In this document: in pieces, positions 1 through 9,222 of the stretch | Position numbering within the stretch: the stretch's first letter is position 1 | Layout of the letters: every line of letters starts with the position of its first letter | Assembly (NCBI RefSeq): GCF_945952365.1 | Contig: NZ_CAMFHX010000008.1 | Location: forward strand, 1 to 64,000 | DNA length: 64,000 bases | Direction: 5' to 3' | Origin: an uncultured Cetobacterium sp. | GTDB lineage: Bacteria; Fusobacteriota; Fusobacteriia; Fusobacteriales; Fusobacteriaceae | The notes under the pieces: model-generated | The model's input: only the letters and a program-made list of their open reading frames with translations | What the model was told of the DNA's origin: nothing | Database searches by the model: none | Translations under genes and position numbers: made by a program

Positions 1-50
1 TGACAACACGATTAAAAGTCGTGTGCTCTACCATCTGAGCTAATGACGCA
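1..50 (-). tRNA. tRNA-Lys (TTT), 3' part cut off by window edge
   Basis: The reverse complement starts with a 7-nt acceptor strand TGCGTCA, then a D-arm (TAGCTCAGATGGTAGAGCA) and an anticodon arm whose loop is CTTTTAA, giving anticodon TTT (lysine). The T-arm and 3' acceptor strand lie beyond the left edge. It follows tRNA-Gly by 8 bases on the same strand and should be co-transcribed from the promoter at 150-178. Confidence 0.93.
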
Positions 51-58
51 TCTTTGTA

Positions 59-134
59 TGGAGCGGGAGACGAGGGTCGAACTCGCGACATTCAGCTTGG
101 AAGGCTGACGCTCTACCAACTGAGCTACTCCCGC
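59..134 (-). tRNA. tRNA-Gly (TCC), CCA encoded
   Basis: The reverse complement folds as a full cloverleaf. Acceptor GCGGGAG (134-128) pairs with CTCCCGC (69-63). The anticodon loop CTTCCAA gives TCC. The T-loop is GTTCGAC. The terminal CCA is encoded at 61-59. It is the first tRNA of a Gly-Lys unit. Confidence 0.97.
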
Positions 135-149
135 ATCACTTACAAAGAT

Positions 150-178
150 ATAGTACCACAACTTTCAAACTTTGTCAA
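150..178 (-). promoter_or_regulatory. Sigma-70 promoter of the tRNA-Gly/tRNA-Lys unit
   Basis: On the minus strand a -35 TTGACA (178-173) is followed after exactly 17 bases by TACTAT (155-150). The predicted start is about 10 bases before tRNA-Gly. The same layout, including the TGGTACTAT block, precedes the tRNA-Glu/tRNA-Val unit. Confidence 0.85.
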
Positions 179-187
179 CAAAGTTTT

Positions 188-1699
188 TTATTTTTTTAAA
201 AAAACTTTTTCTTTTACTGCCCCTTCATTATGAACCTTATCTACTGGAGAAACCTTATAGTAATAATTTTCACCTTTCTGAGCTGTTTTATCTAAATATT
301 TCAATCCATATTTTCTTTTTACAGTACCTAAAAGATATTTTGATGAAACGCCATCAAAATCTTTATTCCTACTTCTATATATAGCATAGTAATCAGTATA
401 ATTATTTGCTGGATCATCCCAAGTTAAAAGAACGCCATCCTTAGTTATTTTCCCTGCTAAATTTGTAACCGGCTTCGGTGGAACCTCATCTATCCAAGGA
501 GTTCTTGAAGGTAAAATTTGGTTCTGATATACCTCTTTTTTCAAATTATCTTTTATATTCAAGCTGTTCTTTTGAATTTTATCAAATCCAAAGAAAACAC
601 TTCCAGCAACACCTTTTGATTTTCTATTATATTTAATCTGCTCAATCAACTCTTTCTCGTTCTTCCAAGCTTTCGTTGTATCTATTTTATAAGCAGCATG
701 ACCAACATATAGATTTACATTACTATCTTTTACCTCATTAATCCACCAATCAACTAAAATATCATACTGAGCAACTTTTAAATTAAAATCCCAATATATT
801 TGTGGAACTATATAATCAATCCATTCATTTTTTATCCAAGTTCTTGTATCTGCATATAATGTATCATAATTTTCAGCACCTGCTCTTGTTGCTGATCCAG
901 TTATATCTTTATCATTATTTCTCCAAACACCAAAAGGACTTATTCCAAATTTAACATATGGTTTTGCTTTTTTTATTTTTTTTGATAACTCTCTTACAAA
1001 TGTATCTGTATTTTTTCTTCTCCAATCCTCTCTTGTTAACTCTTTTCCATATAATTTATACGTTTTATCATCTCCAAAAGGAACTACTTTTTTGTTTTTA
1101 TCAAGTACTGGATAGGGATAGAAATAATCATCCATATGAACTCCATCTATATTGTAATTTTTAACAACATCAACTATTACATTTTCTGTAAATTCTCTAG
1201 CTGCTGGATTTCCAGGATCATAATAAAGTTTTCCATCATATTGAATAACCCACTCAGGATTCTTTCTTGCTATATGATCTTTTGCTATCTCTTCATTTTT
1301 TTTCAATGTTATTCTATATGGGTTAAACCAAGCATGAAACTCTAAGTTTCTTTTATGGGCTTCCTCTATAAAAAATTCCAAAGGATCGTACCCAGGATTT
1401 TTTCCAATCTCTCCCGTTATATATTTTGACCAAGGTTCCTTTGTTACTTTCCCATAAAACCTATCAGCTGTCGGTCGAACTTGCATAATTACTGCATTCA
1501 TATTCAATGATTTTATCTCATCCAATATATCTATAAACTCTTTTTTCTGCTCCTCTATAGATAAACCTTGTTTAGACGGCCAGTTTATATTATCCACTGT
1601 AGCAATCCAAACTCCTCTAAACTCTCTATCACCATCTTTTGCAAATACAACTGATAAAGTTATTAGAAATAAACAAAATGTATAAGCTACTCTCTTCAT
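188..1699 (-). CDS. Secreted GHL10-family glycoside hydrolase-like protein with C-terminal fibronectin type III domain
   Basis: 503 aa. Residues 1-20 (MKRVAYTFCLFLITLSVVFA) form a signal peptide, so the protein is exported. The next ~370 residues match the glycosyl hydrolase-like 10 family (YngK-like): FRGVWIATVDNINWPS near the start, the barrel motif GVHMDDYFYPYP, and QIYWDF. Residues ~410-500 look like a fibronectin type III domain. Family members are thought to act on cell-wall or glycan substrates, but the natural substrate is unclear, so function is given at family level only. The start has a good RBS (AAAGGAGAATTT). It ends a minus-strand run, 11 bases after the small membrane-protein gene, with which it is probably co-transcribed. 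Confidence 0.85.
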   Translation of the reverse strand: MKRVAYTFCLFLITLSVVFAKDGDREFRGVWIATVDNINWPSKQGLSIEEQKKEFIDILDEIKSLNMNAVIMQVRPTADRFYGKVTKEPWSKYITGEIGKNPGYDPLEFFIEEAHKRNLEFHAWFNPYRITLKKNEEIAKDHIARKNPEWVIQYDGKLYYDPGNPAAREFTENVIVDVVKNYNIDGVHMDDYFYPYPVLDKNKKVVPFGDDKTYKLYGKELTREDWRRKNTDTFVRELSKKIKKAKPYVKFGISPFGVWRNNDKDITGSATRAGAENYDTLYADTRTWIKNEWIDYIVPQIYWDFNLKVAQYDILVDWWINEVKDSNVNLYVGHAAYKIDTTKAWKNEKELIEQIKYNRKSKGVAGSVFFGFDKIQKNSLNIKDNLKKEVYQNQILPSRTPWIDEVPPKPVTNLAGKITKDGVLLTWDDPANNYTDYYAIYRSRNKDFDGVSSKYLLGTVKRKYGLKYLDKTAQKGENYYYKVSPVDKVHNEGAVKEKVFLKK

Positions 1700-1710
1700 A
1701 AATTCTCCTT

Positions 1711-2205
1711 TTATCCCTTTATGATTGAAAATTTTTCTCCTAACTCATCTCTTAAAGCACATATAAAATCAATTTTATTTCCCATTATAAGTGGTACAAT
1801 TATCTCTCTTTTATCTTTAGTAACTATTCTAATAATAACTTGTAATCTACTAGCCTTTCCTACTACTCCCTCTTTCAAAGTACATGATTCTATCTCTTCA
1901 AATGCTAAATCTAAACCTTGACCTAAAACTTTTTTCTTTTCGCAATCTAAAACAATTTTATATGAAAATATATTTTTCAAGTGCTTTAATCCTAAGAATA
2001 AAAGTAGTCCTGCAATAGCTAAATAGGGGATACTGAAACCTTTTGTATAGCCTATATACCCTTGAAGTAAACCAATTAGTATCAATGGCAATCCTGTTCC
2101 TAGCCACATCACTAGCTTTTTTGCTTCTAAACTATATTTTCTCATCGCCTTATATTCTATCTTTGTTTTTGCTATTTTCTTTATAAAATCATCATAAAAA
2201 AACAT
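1711..2205 (-). CDS. Small membrane protein of unknown function
   Basis: 165 aa from the chosen start. An upstream in-frame start at 2259 exists, but it would run through the terminator hairpin at 2225-2252, whereas the ATG at 2205 has a near-perfect RBS (AGGAGGAATA). Two hydrophobic segments (~residues 32-52 and ~57-72) are followed by ~90 soluble residues of mixed charge (KIVLDCEKKKVLGQGLDLAF, then IIRIVTKDKREIIVPLIMG). That tail resembles a bacterial PH-like fold found in two-TM proteins, which is only an impression. I do not recognise the family. It precedes the GHL10 gene. Confidence 0.65.
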   Translation of the reverse strand: MFFYDDFIKKIAKTKIEYKAMRKYSLEAKKLVMWLGTGLPLILIGLLQGYIGYTKGFSIPYLAIAGLLLFLGLKHLKNIFSYKIVLDCEKKKVLGQGLDLAFEEIESCTLKEGVVGKASRLQVIIRIVTKDKREIIVPLIMGNKIDFICALRDELGEKFSIIKG

Positions 2206-2224
2206 TATTCCTCCTATTAAAGAA

Positions 2225-2252
2225 GAAAAGTAGAGACTCATCTCTACTTTTC
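2225..2252 (-). terminator. Intrinsic terminator after glpX
   Basis: A perfect 12-bp inverted repeat (GAAAAGTAGAGA / TCTCTACTTTTC) with a 4-base loop, followed on the minus strand by TTCTTTAAT. It separates glpX from the downstream membrane-protein gene, though the U-tract is imperfect and readthrough is likely. Confidence 0.7.
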
Positions 2253-2266
2253 TATTCAATTATTTA

Positions 2267-3292
2267 TTATTTTACTAATTCCATGATATCTTCTGGTTTA
2301 TAATCTAAGTTATGAACCGCATTTATATATCTAACTGTTTTACTTTTTCCTCTAATTACTAAAGTTTGAGTTCTAGCTATATTTCCTTTTCTTTTTACAC
2401 CCTCTAAAAGATCTCCACTTGTTATTCCTGTTGCTGAGAATATAACTTCGTCATCTTTTACTAGATCGTCCATCTTAAGAACATCTCCAACTCTAAGTCC
2501 CATCTCTTCACATCTTGATTTTTCATAAGCTGAAATTTTATCGTTCTCTAAAGAAACTCCCTTAACTTCACTTCTTAATTTTAATCTAGCTTGCATATCT
2601 CCACCTAAAGCTTTAATAACTGCTGCTGATATAACTCCTTCAGGAGCTCCTCCAATTCCATAAAGAACATCTACATCAGAATCTACAACTGATGTTAAAA
2701 TTGATCCTGCAACGTCTCCATCTGGAAGTGCATAAACCTTAATATTTAAAGCTTGTAAATCTTTTATTATCTCTTTATGTCTTGGCTTATCTAATATTAC
2801 TACTGTTAATTCCTCTAAAGGTTTTTTTAACGCTTTACAGATATTATCGATATTTTCCATTAAAGGCTTAGATAAATCAATTACACCTTTTGCTTCTGGC
2901 CCAACTATTAATTTCTCCATATACATATCTGGAGCTTTTAAGAAACTTCCTTTATTTCCTACAGCTAATACTGCAATCGCATTAGCTTGACCTTGAGCAG
3001 TCATTCTTGTTCCTTCTACAGGATCAACTGCGATGTCTACTGCTGAGAATCTATCTTTATCTGGAGAATCAATTCCTACCTTTTCTCCGATGTAAAGCAT
3101 AGGAGCTTCATCAATCTCTCCCTCTCCTATTACAATCTCCCCTTGAATTTTTATCCCATTTAGCACAGTTCTCATAGCGTCTACCGCTGCTTGATCTGCT
3201 GCCTCCTTATCTCCTCTTCCTACCCATTTATAAGCGGCTAAGGCTGCTGCTTCTGTAACTCTAGCAAACTCTAAAGCTAACTCTCTTTTCAT
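2267..3292 (-). CDS. glpX: Fructose-1,6-bisphosphatase class II
   Basis: 341 aa, normal length for GlpX. It hydrolyses fructose 1,6-bisphosphate to fructose 6-phosphate in gluconeogenesis, in the cytosol, using divalent metal. Visible signatures are GEGEIDEAPML and DPVEGTRMTAQG (metal and substrate site) and YGIGGAPEGVISAAVIKAL. The start ATG has an AGGAGG-type RBS and lies 9 bases after the DivIC-like gene, so it belongs to the priA-def-divIC run. No class I Fbp is in the window. Confidence 0.96.
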   Translation of the reverse strand: MKRELALEFARVTEAAALAAYKWVGRGDKEAADQAAVDAMRTVLNGIKIQGEIVIGEGEIDEAPMLYIGEKVGIDSPDKDRFSAVDIAVDPVEGTRMTAQGQANAIAVLAVGNKGSFLKAPDMYMEKLIVGPEAKGVIDLSKPLMENIDNICKALKKPLEELTVVILDKPRHKEIIKDLQALNIKVYALPDGDVAGSILTSVVDSDVDVLYGIGGAPEGVISAAVIKALGGDMQARLKLRSEVKGVSLENDKISAYEKSRCEEMGLRVGDVLKMDDLVKDDEVIFSATGITSGDLLEGVKRKGNIARTQTLVIRGKSKTVRYINAVHNLDYKPEDIMELVK

Positions 3293-3300
3293 TTTTCCTC

Positions 3301-3570
3301 CTACTTTGTTTCAATTAATCTATAAATTTTTTCTCCAGGTAAAACCATTTGGAGTTGATTCCTAGCTACTCTTTCTCTGTAAAAGGGATTATTTATATCC
3401 TCAATCATTTCATCATACTTAACAATCAAGCTTTCAATCTCTTTTCTCTTTTTAATCTTTATCTCTTGCTCTATTTTTAACTTATCGATTTTTATAAATG
3501 ATCTAAATATATTTTGTCCTAAAAATGCAAAATGTATAACCAATGGGATTATCCAAAGTAGATTTTTCAT
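3301..3570 (-). CDS. Septum formation initiator family protein (FtsB/DivIC-like)
   Basis: 89 aa: an N-terminal membrane segment (residues ~3-22), a charged coiled coil (EIKIKKRKEIESLIVKYDEM) and the family's C-terminal NPFYRERVARNQLQMVLPGE block, which resembles the FtsB/DivIC ending. Such proteins bridge the divisome in the membrane with FtsL and FtsQ/DivIB. Its ATG overlaps the def stop codon (TAATG), indicating translational coupling. Assignment to FtsB versus DivIC cannot be made from sequence alone. Confidence 0.8.
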   Translation of the reverse strand: MKNLLWIIPLVIHFAFLGQNIFRSFIKIDKLKIEQEIKIKKRKEIESLIVKYDEMIEDINNPFYRERVARNQLQMVLPGEKIYRLIETK

Positions 3571-4073
3571 TAGTTTTTACCTGATTCTTTCTTTAAAAGT
3601 TGTAACTTTTTAGAAACCATCCTTTTTGCAACTGGTGATATTTTATCTACGAATAAAATTGCTTCTAAATGATCATATTCATGTTGGAAAGCTCTTCCTA
3701 ATAAGCCTGTTCCCTCTTCAACAACCTCTTCACCTTTTTCATTCGTATACTTTATTTTTACAGTTACCGATCTTTTTACAGGTTTATAAACGCCTGGAAC
3801 ACTTAAACATCCTTCATCTTCATTTTCAACTACGTCAGATAGCTCTATTAGTTCTGGATTTATAATTTTTCTTATAACTCCATCCCCAACATCAATTACA
3901 ACTATTCTTTTTGCTATTCCAACTTGTGGAGCTGCTAATCCAACACCATTTGCTTCATGCATAGTCTCAACCATATTATCTAAAATCTCTAAAATCTCTG
4001 GTGTGATAGCCTCTACAGGCTCTGCAACAGTTCTTAAAGAATCATTCCCATATATTTTTATATCATATACCAT
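3570..4073 (-). CDS. def: Peptide deformylase
   Basis: 167 aa. It removes the N-formyl group from nascent proteins. All three motifs are present in order: GVGLAAPQVG (motif 1), EGCLSVPG (motif 2, metal-binding Cys) and HEYDH (motif 3, HExxH type, two metal-binding His plus catalytic Glu). Complete and of usual size. The downstream DivIC-like gene overlaps its stop codon; priA lies 44 bases upstream. No fmt gene is adjacent here. Confidence 0.97.
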   Translation of the reverse strand: MVYDIKIYGNDSLRTVAEPVEAITPEILEILDNMVETMHEANGVGLAAPQVGIAKRIVVIDVGDGVIRKIINPELIELSDVVENEDEGCLSVPGVYKPVKRSVTVKIKYTNEKGEEVVEEGTGLLGRAFQHEYDHLEAILFVDKISPVAKRMVSKKLQLLKKESGKN

Positions 4074-4117
4074 ACTTACTTTTCCTCCAATTCTCTTTTT
4101 TCCTAGTACATATTATA

Positions 4118-6400
4118 TCATATTAGATTAATCGGGTCTACATCAACAACCACTCTATATTTTTTATTCTCAACTTTTTTTAATTTTTCCTCTAGTTTTA
4201 GTTTAAATAAATTTATATTTTCTCTACTTCCCTTTATAAAAATATTACATCTATATCTACCTTTAACTTTATAAACTAAGGATCTCATTGGGCCATATAA
4301 TTCAACTGTTTCATCTTGAATCTCTTTAAAAACAGCGTGACAATACTCCTCTAATCCATTTTCTTCTGATGAGGATATCCCTATATTGATAACCTTTGAA
4401 AATGGTGGATATGAAAGTATCTCTCTTTTCTCTATCTCTTTTTCATAAAAATTAACATAACTATTTTCTTGAATTTTTTCTATTATATAATTTTCAGGTT
4501 GATATGTTTGAATTATTACCTTTCCATTCTTCTCGCCTCTTCCGGCTCTTCCTGCAACTTGAGTTATCATTTGATATGTTCTCTCTCCTGATCTGAAGTC
4601 TGGAATAGTCATAATCGTATCAGCATTTATAACTCCAACTAATGTTACATTTGGAAAGTGAAGCCCTCTTGATATCATTTGAGTTCCAATCATAATATCA
4701 TACTTTCCTGCTAAAAAATCATTGTACATATTTTCATAGAAATCCTTTTCTTTCGAAACTTCGCCATCTACCCTTATTATGTTTACTGGAAATCTTTTTC
4801 TTAGTTCCTCTTCAACTCTTTCAACTCCACGCCCACTAAAGCTCATATTCTTACTATTACACTTTGAACATCTTCCAGTATACTTTTTTGATATGCCACA
4901 GTAATTACATTTCAAACTACCGTTACTTGCATAATAGTTGAGTTTTATAGAGCAATGTTCACACTCTTCCATGTGCCCACAATCCTCACACTGAACTAAA
5001 GTTGAATAGCCTTTCCTATTCAGAAGTAAAATAATCTGCTCTTTTCTTAAAAGTGCGGTTCTCATCTCCTCTAATAGTTTCTCACTAAAAAAACTGTCCT
5101 GCTCTTGTTTCATATCTACTATATCTATCTCTGGTAACTTTGCATCTTTATAACGGTGCTCTATCTCAAACAGTTGAAAGATACCCTTTTTGCCATAGTA
5201 GTAACTTTCAATCGAGGGTGTTGCCGAGCCTAAAACCACTTTGGCATCCTCTAGCTCAGCTTTTTTTATAGCTACAAACTTAGCGTTATATCTCGGTGAA
5301 CTATCTTGCTTATAACTATTTTCATGCTCTTCATCAACTATTATATACTCCAAGTTTTGTACAGGTGCAAATATAGCTGACCTAACACCTAAAACTACTT
5401 TTTTATCTCCAGTATAAATACTATACCACTCTTTTGCTCTATCTGTAGGTGATAATCTACTATGTAAGATTGCAACTCCCTCTCCAAATTCAATTTTAAA
5501 TCTTTTAACCATCTGTGGAGTCAAAGAAATTTCTGGAACTAAAAATATAGAACCTTTATTTTTTTCTAACGCTCTTTTTATAAGATGGATATATATCTCT
5601 GTTTTTCCTGAACCTGTTACTCCTCTAATAAGAAAATGTCTTTTATTTGAATTTTCAATTCCACTTTTTATTTTCTCTTGCTCTTCATTTAATTCAGTAT
5701 CCTCTTTAAAAACTTTTTCAACTAACTCTTTTTTTAATCTCTCTTCATCAAAACTTTTTATTTTTCTCTCAAAAAAAATATTACTCTCTTTTAGATGTTT
5801 TTCGATTAGTTTTTTCTCAAACTTTTTTTCCAAAGTAAGTTTCCCTACTGTTTCTTTCTTTTGAAAATACTTATAAAGCTCTTCATTTCTGTTTTCTAAA
5901 TCTCTATTTAAAATATACCAACCATCAACTACCTTCAACTGATTCTCATCAACAAATTGCTGAAGCTTCTCTTTTGAAAATTTATCTACCAAAGGTTTTT
6001 TTCTAATTTTTAATTTATCGTAAAAATATTGTAAGAGCTCATCTATAAACAAACTCTCTTTTTCCATATTAACTCTATAAATATCTTCATATTTTATTTT
6101 TACTCCCGCTGGTACAGCCGTTGAAAAAACCTGTTCAAAAGAACTCATATAATAATCTTTTATCCATAACAAAAGTTCTATAAATTCCTTTGAAAAACTT
6201 AACTCTTCATAAAGTATTCTTTTTATCTTTAAAACTTTAAAAGAATACTCTTTATCAGCCTCCTCTTTTACAACAAGTCCAACCTTATCTTTATTTCTAA
6301 AAGATACTAATACTCTGTCTCCAATTTTTATATCTTTATCTTCACTGGCATAAGTATAGAAATCGTTAGTTTTTTCTATATAGATACTAAAATATCTCAT
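4118..6400 (-). CDS. priA: Primosomal protein N' (replication restart helicase)
   Basis: 760 aa, full-length PriA, a superfamily 2 3'-5' DNA helicase that reloads the replisome at stalled forks. Visible are Walker A GVTGSGKTEIY, the DEEH box in IIVDEEHENSYK, the cysteine-rich zinc module (CEDCGHMEECEHC and CNYCGISKKYTGRCSKC) inserted between helicase lobes, and helicase motifs GTQMISRGLHFPNV and TQVAGRAGRG. The ATG has a strong RBS (AGGAGAAAGTA) and lies 10 bases after the penicillin-binding protein stop, so the genes are likely co-transcribed. Confidence 0.97.
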   Translation of the reverse strand: MRYFSIYIEKTNDFYTYASEDKDIKIGDRVLVSFRNKDKVGLVVKEEADKEYSFKVLKIKRILYEELSFSKEFIELLLWIKDYYMSSFEQVFSTAVPAGVKIKYEDIYRVNMEKESLFIDELLQYFYDKLKIRKKPLVDKFSKEKLQQFVDENQLKVVDGWYILNRDLENRNEELYKYFQKKETVGKLTLEKKFEKKLIEKHLKESNIFFERKIKSFDEERLKKELVEKVFKEDTELNEEQEKIKSGIENSNKRHFLIRGVTGSGKTEIYIHLIKRALEKNKGSIFLVPEISLTPQMVKRFKIEFGEGVAILHSRLSPTDRAKEWYSIYTGDKKVVLGVRSAIFAPVQNLEYIIVDEEHENSYKQDSSPRYNAKFVAIKKAELEDAKVVLGSATPSIESYYYGKKGIFQLFEIEHRYKDAKLPEIDIVDMKQEQDSFFSEKLLEEMRTALLRKEQIILLLNRKGYSTLVQCEDCGHMEECEHCSIKLNYYASNGSLKCNYCGISKKYTGRCSKCNSKNMSFSGRGVERVEEELRKRFPVNIIRVDGEVSKEKDFYENMYNDFLAGKYDIMIGTQMISRGLHFPNVTLVGVINADTIMTIPDFRSGERTYQMITQVAGRAGRGEKNGKVIIQTYQPENYIIEKIQENSYVNFYEKEIEKREILSYPPFSKVINIGISSSEENGLEEYCHAVFKEIQDETVELYGPMRSLVYKVKGRYRCNIFIKGSRENINLFKLKLEEKLKKVENKKYRVVVDVDPINLI

Positions 6401-6409
6401 TACTTTCTC

Positions 6410-8518
6410 CTAGTTTAATTTTATTTTTATTTTTTTTACATTCGTCAACTCTTTTTGTGCTTGAATACTCTGCTCTATAACTACACCAGCACCTATCAAC
6501 TCAACTTCAATATTGCTACCTTTAAATATTTCAATGACATCTCTACCACTAAGACCTTTTAAATCTGGCATCAAAATTAACTCCTCATGATTCGTTACAC
6601 TCTTTAAACTACTTCTTCCCGCAACTTTAATTTTATCTATATTTATTGGAGATATACTTTTTAATTTTGTTATCTTTTTTATAATTTCACCTAATACTGG
6701 AGCTGCTGCCGTTCCTCCAAATTTATCGTATAAAATATTCCCTTGTGGTTTAAAGAACATAGCTAACATTATATATTGTGGCTTTTCAACTGGAAAGAAT
6801 CCTATAACCGATGAAAGATACTCATTTTTTACATACCTTCCTCTTTCACTAAACTGAGCTGTTCCTGTTTTTCCACCAATTCTATAACCATCTACACCAC
6901 CCTTTTTTACCGTACCATCTTCTACAGCTGACTCCATCATAAATCTCATCTCTTTAGATACTGCTTCACTGATTATCTTCCCTTTATTTACTGGTAGATT
7001 TCTTCTAACAACAAGACCATCTTTATCTGTTATCTTTTCAACTATATATGGTTGATACATTGTTCCGCCGTTTACAACAGCGGAGAATGCTGTTATCATC
7101 TGAATCGGTGTAACTGCTATTCCTTGCCCGAATGTCATGGTACTCTTCTTCAATCCATTCCAACGTTTAACAGGCTCTCTTCTCGGAGTTTGCTCATAAG
7201 GATAATCCACTCCAGTTTTACTATACAATCCAAATCTTTCTAAATAGTTATCAAACTCCTCATTTGTAAACATATCCCCCATTAAAACCATTCCAATATT
7301 ACTTGATTTTTTCAATACCTCTTCTGTCGTCAGTACTCCTTTTACACTTCTACTACTCTCTTTAATTGTATGATTGTATCTCCTAAAAGTTCCATCACCT
7401 ATATCAAACTTTGTAGTCTTTTTTATTTTTTTCTCCTCTAAAGCCGCAGCTATAATCAGAGGCTTAAAAATCGAACCAGGTTCTAGTTGAGATTGAAAAA
7501 TTGGATTTGTTACTGCTTTTTTATTTTTTCTAAAAAACGAAGTTGCTAATACTTTTCCTGTATTAGGATCCATCATAATTGCATACGCCTCTTCTGAATT
7601 CGTTTTTTTGAATTGCTTTTCCATCTCATCATCAAGAATATATTGCAAATCGTTATCTATTGTTAAATGTAAATCCATACCATTCAAATTAACCTTCGTT
7701 CTTGCTTCTGCAGTTGGCAATCCAACTCCTAAGCTTCTTATACTTGGAATTACTCTTGAGCTTCTATCACCTTTTAAATAGTTTTCATAAAAAAGTTCGA
7801 TTCCGAATATCCCCTCTTTTTCTGTACCCTTTTTAAATCCTATATTTCCAACTAAAAAGAAATATTGATCAGCTTTATAATAACGTCTCTCTTTTCTTCC
7901 TGTTAAAAATATTATATTTTTTCCTTTAATTTTATACTTCTCTAAAATATTCTCTATCTCTTTTTTCTCTACATCATCTATGTTTCTATTCAACCTTTTA
8001 TAAACTCTATCCTCTTTCCCCAACTTATTTATCGTACTTAAAAGAGGTTTATAATTTTCTCTTATATATTTTTTATTTATAAGTTCTTTTAAAGCTTCTG
8101 GTGCTTCTGCTGACTTTACAAATCTTTTAGGATCAACAGATAACTCATACATATTTATGCTATAAGCTAACCCCTTACCTTTTGAATCGTATATATTACC
8201 TCTCTCTCCCCCCTCTTTTCTTTCAACATTCACTTGTTTATTTATCGCTTCTTTATAATTTTCAGAGTCAAATAATTGAATTTGAACCATTCTAAACATC
8301 AATATAAAAAAACAAAATAATATAACATCTGAAACTATAAAAGATCTCAAAATAAAATTATTTTTCATTTTTATTTTTTTCCATTTAAAAAACACATATA
8401 AATTAAAAGCTAGCATCAATAAAACTGCTACAGTTAATAAGAATTTTTTATAGTATAAAGAAAGTCCGATTCCTAATATTTGTATCAAAAGTAAAAATAT
8501 TTTTAGTTTCTTATTCAT
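6410..8518 (-). CDS. Class B penicillin-binding protein (FtsI/PBP2 type) with C-terminal PASTA domain
   Basis: 702 aa. A peptidoglycan D,D-transpeptidase anchored in the inner membrane. Hydrophobic segments lie at ~6-21, ~26-45 and ~60-80, and the last leads into the periplasmic dimerisation domain (ERGNIYDSKGKGLAYS, ~105-120). Catalytic motifs are S349-I-F-K (SxxK), S405-S-N and K550-T-G. Residues ~645-700 form one PASTA repeat (MPDLKGLSGRDVIEIF), typical of SpoVD/PbpX-like FtsI relatives. Three N-terminal hydrophobic stretches are more than the usual single anchor. Probably the septal enzyme, given the DivIC-like gene downstream, but an elongation role cannot be excluded. Confidence 0.9.
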   Translation of the reverse strand: MNKKLKIFLLLIQILGIGLSLYYKKFLLTVAVLLMLAFNLYVFFKWKKIKMKNNFILRSFIVSDVILFCFFILMFRMVQIQLFDSENYKEAINKQVNVERKEGGERGNIYDSKGKGLAYSINMYELSVDPKRFVKSAEAPEALKELINKKYIRENYKPLLSTINKLGKEDRVYKRLNRNIDDVEKKEIENILEKYKIKGKNIIFLTGRKERRYYKADQYFFLVGNIGFKKGTEKEGIFGIELFYENYLKGDRSSRVIPSIRSLGVGLPTAEARTKVNLNGMDLHLTIDNDLQYILDDEMEKQFKKTNSEEAYAIMMDPNTGKVLATSFFRKNKKAVTNPIFQSQLEPGSIFKPLIIAAALEEKKIKKTTKFDIGDGTFRRYNHTIKESSRSVKGVLTTEEVLKKSSNIGMVLMGDMFTNEEFDNYLERFGLYSKTGVDYPYEQTPRREPVKRWNGLKKSTMTFGQGIAVTPIQMITAFSAVVNGGTMYQPYIVEKITDKDGLVVRRNLPVNKGKIISEAVSKEMRFMMESAVEDGTVKKGGVDGYRIGGKTGTAQFSERGRYVKNEYLSSVIGFFPVEKPQYIMLAMFFKPQGNILYDKFGGTAAAPVLGEIIKKITKLKSISPINIDKIKVAGRSSLKSVTNHEELILMPDLKGLSGRDVIEIFKGSNIEVELIGAGVVIEQSIQAQKELTNVKKIKIKLN

Positions 8519-8550
8519 GTACCCATCCTCTTTTTATTTTTCTTTTAAAT

Positions 8551-8583
8551 ATTATATCAAATATTGGCAAAATAAGGTATAAT
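8551..8583. promoter_or_regulatory. Divergent -10 elements between the PBP gene and ompH-like gene
   Basis: Two perfect TATAAT hexamers face opposite ways: minus strand at 8556-8551 (toward the PBP gene) and plus strand at 8578-8583 (toward the OmpH-like gene). No convincing -35 at 17-base spacing was found for either, so only the -10 boxes are supported. Confidence 0.45.
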
Positions 8584-8615
8584 AAGAATAAAATTCCACA
8601 AAAAGGAGTAATTGT

Positions 8616-9122
8616 ATGAATGTTTTATTTCTATTGCTTTTTATGACCACTTCAGCCTTTGCACTTAATATCGGAGTTATCGACTCTGAATATATTTTTA
8701 GCCAATACAACAAGCGTTATGAGATGGAAGAGAAACTTGAAAATAAAAGATTAGAATTAAATTCAGAAATTGAAGGTCTAAGACAAAGTTTACTAGAACA
8801 GGAAAAAATTATAAAATCAAAATCAAAAATTACTGAAAATGATAAGAAAAAATTATTAGACTTAAAAAAACAATTTCAAGATAAGATAGAGATTTCTGAA
8901 AGAGATTTCCAAGAAGAGCAACAAAGTTTTATATATGATATTAAATTTGAGATTGACTCTGTTTCCATATTGATCGGAAAACAAAAGAATTTAGAAATGG
9001 TTATTGAGAAAAGTGCTACAATTTACGGTGGAGTAGATTTAACAGAAGAGGTTATTAATTTTTTAAATAATAAAGAATCATATAAATTAGATACAACTAA
9101 TCTTTTAAAAAAACAACTCTAA
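8616..9122 (+). CDS. OmpH/Skp-family periplasmic chaperone-like protein
   Basis: 168 aa. Signal peptide MNVLFLLLFMTTSAFA, then the family opener LNIGVIDSEYIFSQYNKRYEM, then a long charged helical region (residues ~35-115, many E/K/Q) expected to form the tentacle-like coiled coil of Skp, and a C-terminal return to the core (YGGVDLTEEVINFLNN). Skp-type proteins carry unfolded outer-membrane proteins across the periplasm, so the host should have an outer membrane. It is a single-gene unit with RBS AAAGGAG and its own terminator; bamA is not adjacent. Confidence 0.82.
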   Translation: MNVLFLLLFMTTSAFALNIGVIDSEYIFSQYNKRYEMEEKLENKRLELNSEIEGLRQSLLEQEKIIKSKSKITENDKKKLLDLKKQFQDKIEISERDFQEEQQSFIYDIKFEIDSVSILIGKQKNLEMVIEKSATIYGGVDLTEEVINFLNNKESYKLDTTNLLKKQL

Positions 9123-9150
9123 AAAGGATATACAATATCCTTTTTTTTAT
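9121..9150 (+). terminator. Intrinsic terminator of the ompH-like gene
   Basis: Stem AAAAAGGATAT / ATATCCTTTTT with a 3-base loop (9132-9134), running into a T-tract on the plus strand directly after the stop codon. Confidence 0.85.
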
Positions 9151-9182
9151 TTTTTTATTCTTTCAAAGAAACTTTTTAAAGA

Positions 9183-9210
9183 ATAAAAAAAAAAAGCACC
9201 TATGTGCTTT
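9183..9210 (-). terminator. Intrinsic terminator of the tRNA-Glu/tRNA-Val unit
   Basis: Hairpin AAAGCAC / GTGCTTT (9193-9199 with 9204-9210), followed on the minus strand by about ten U residues. It lies 13 bases after the tRNA-Val CCA end. Confidence 0.85.
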
Positions 9211-9222
9211 AAAGTTCATATA

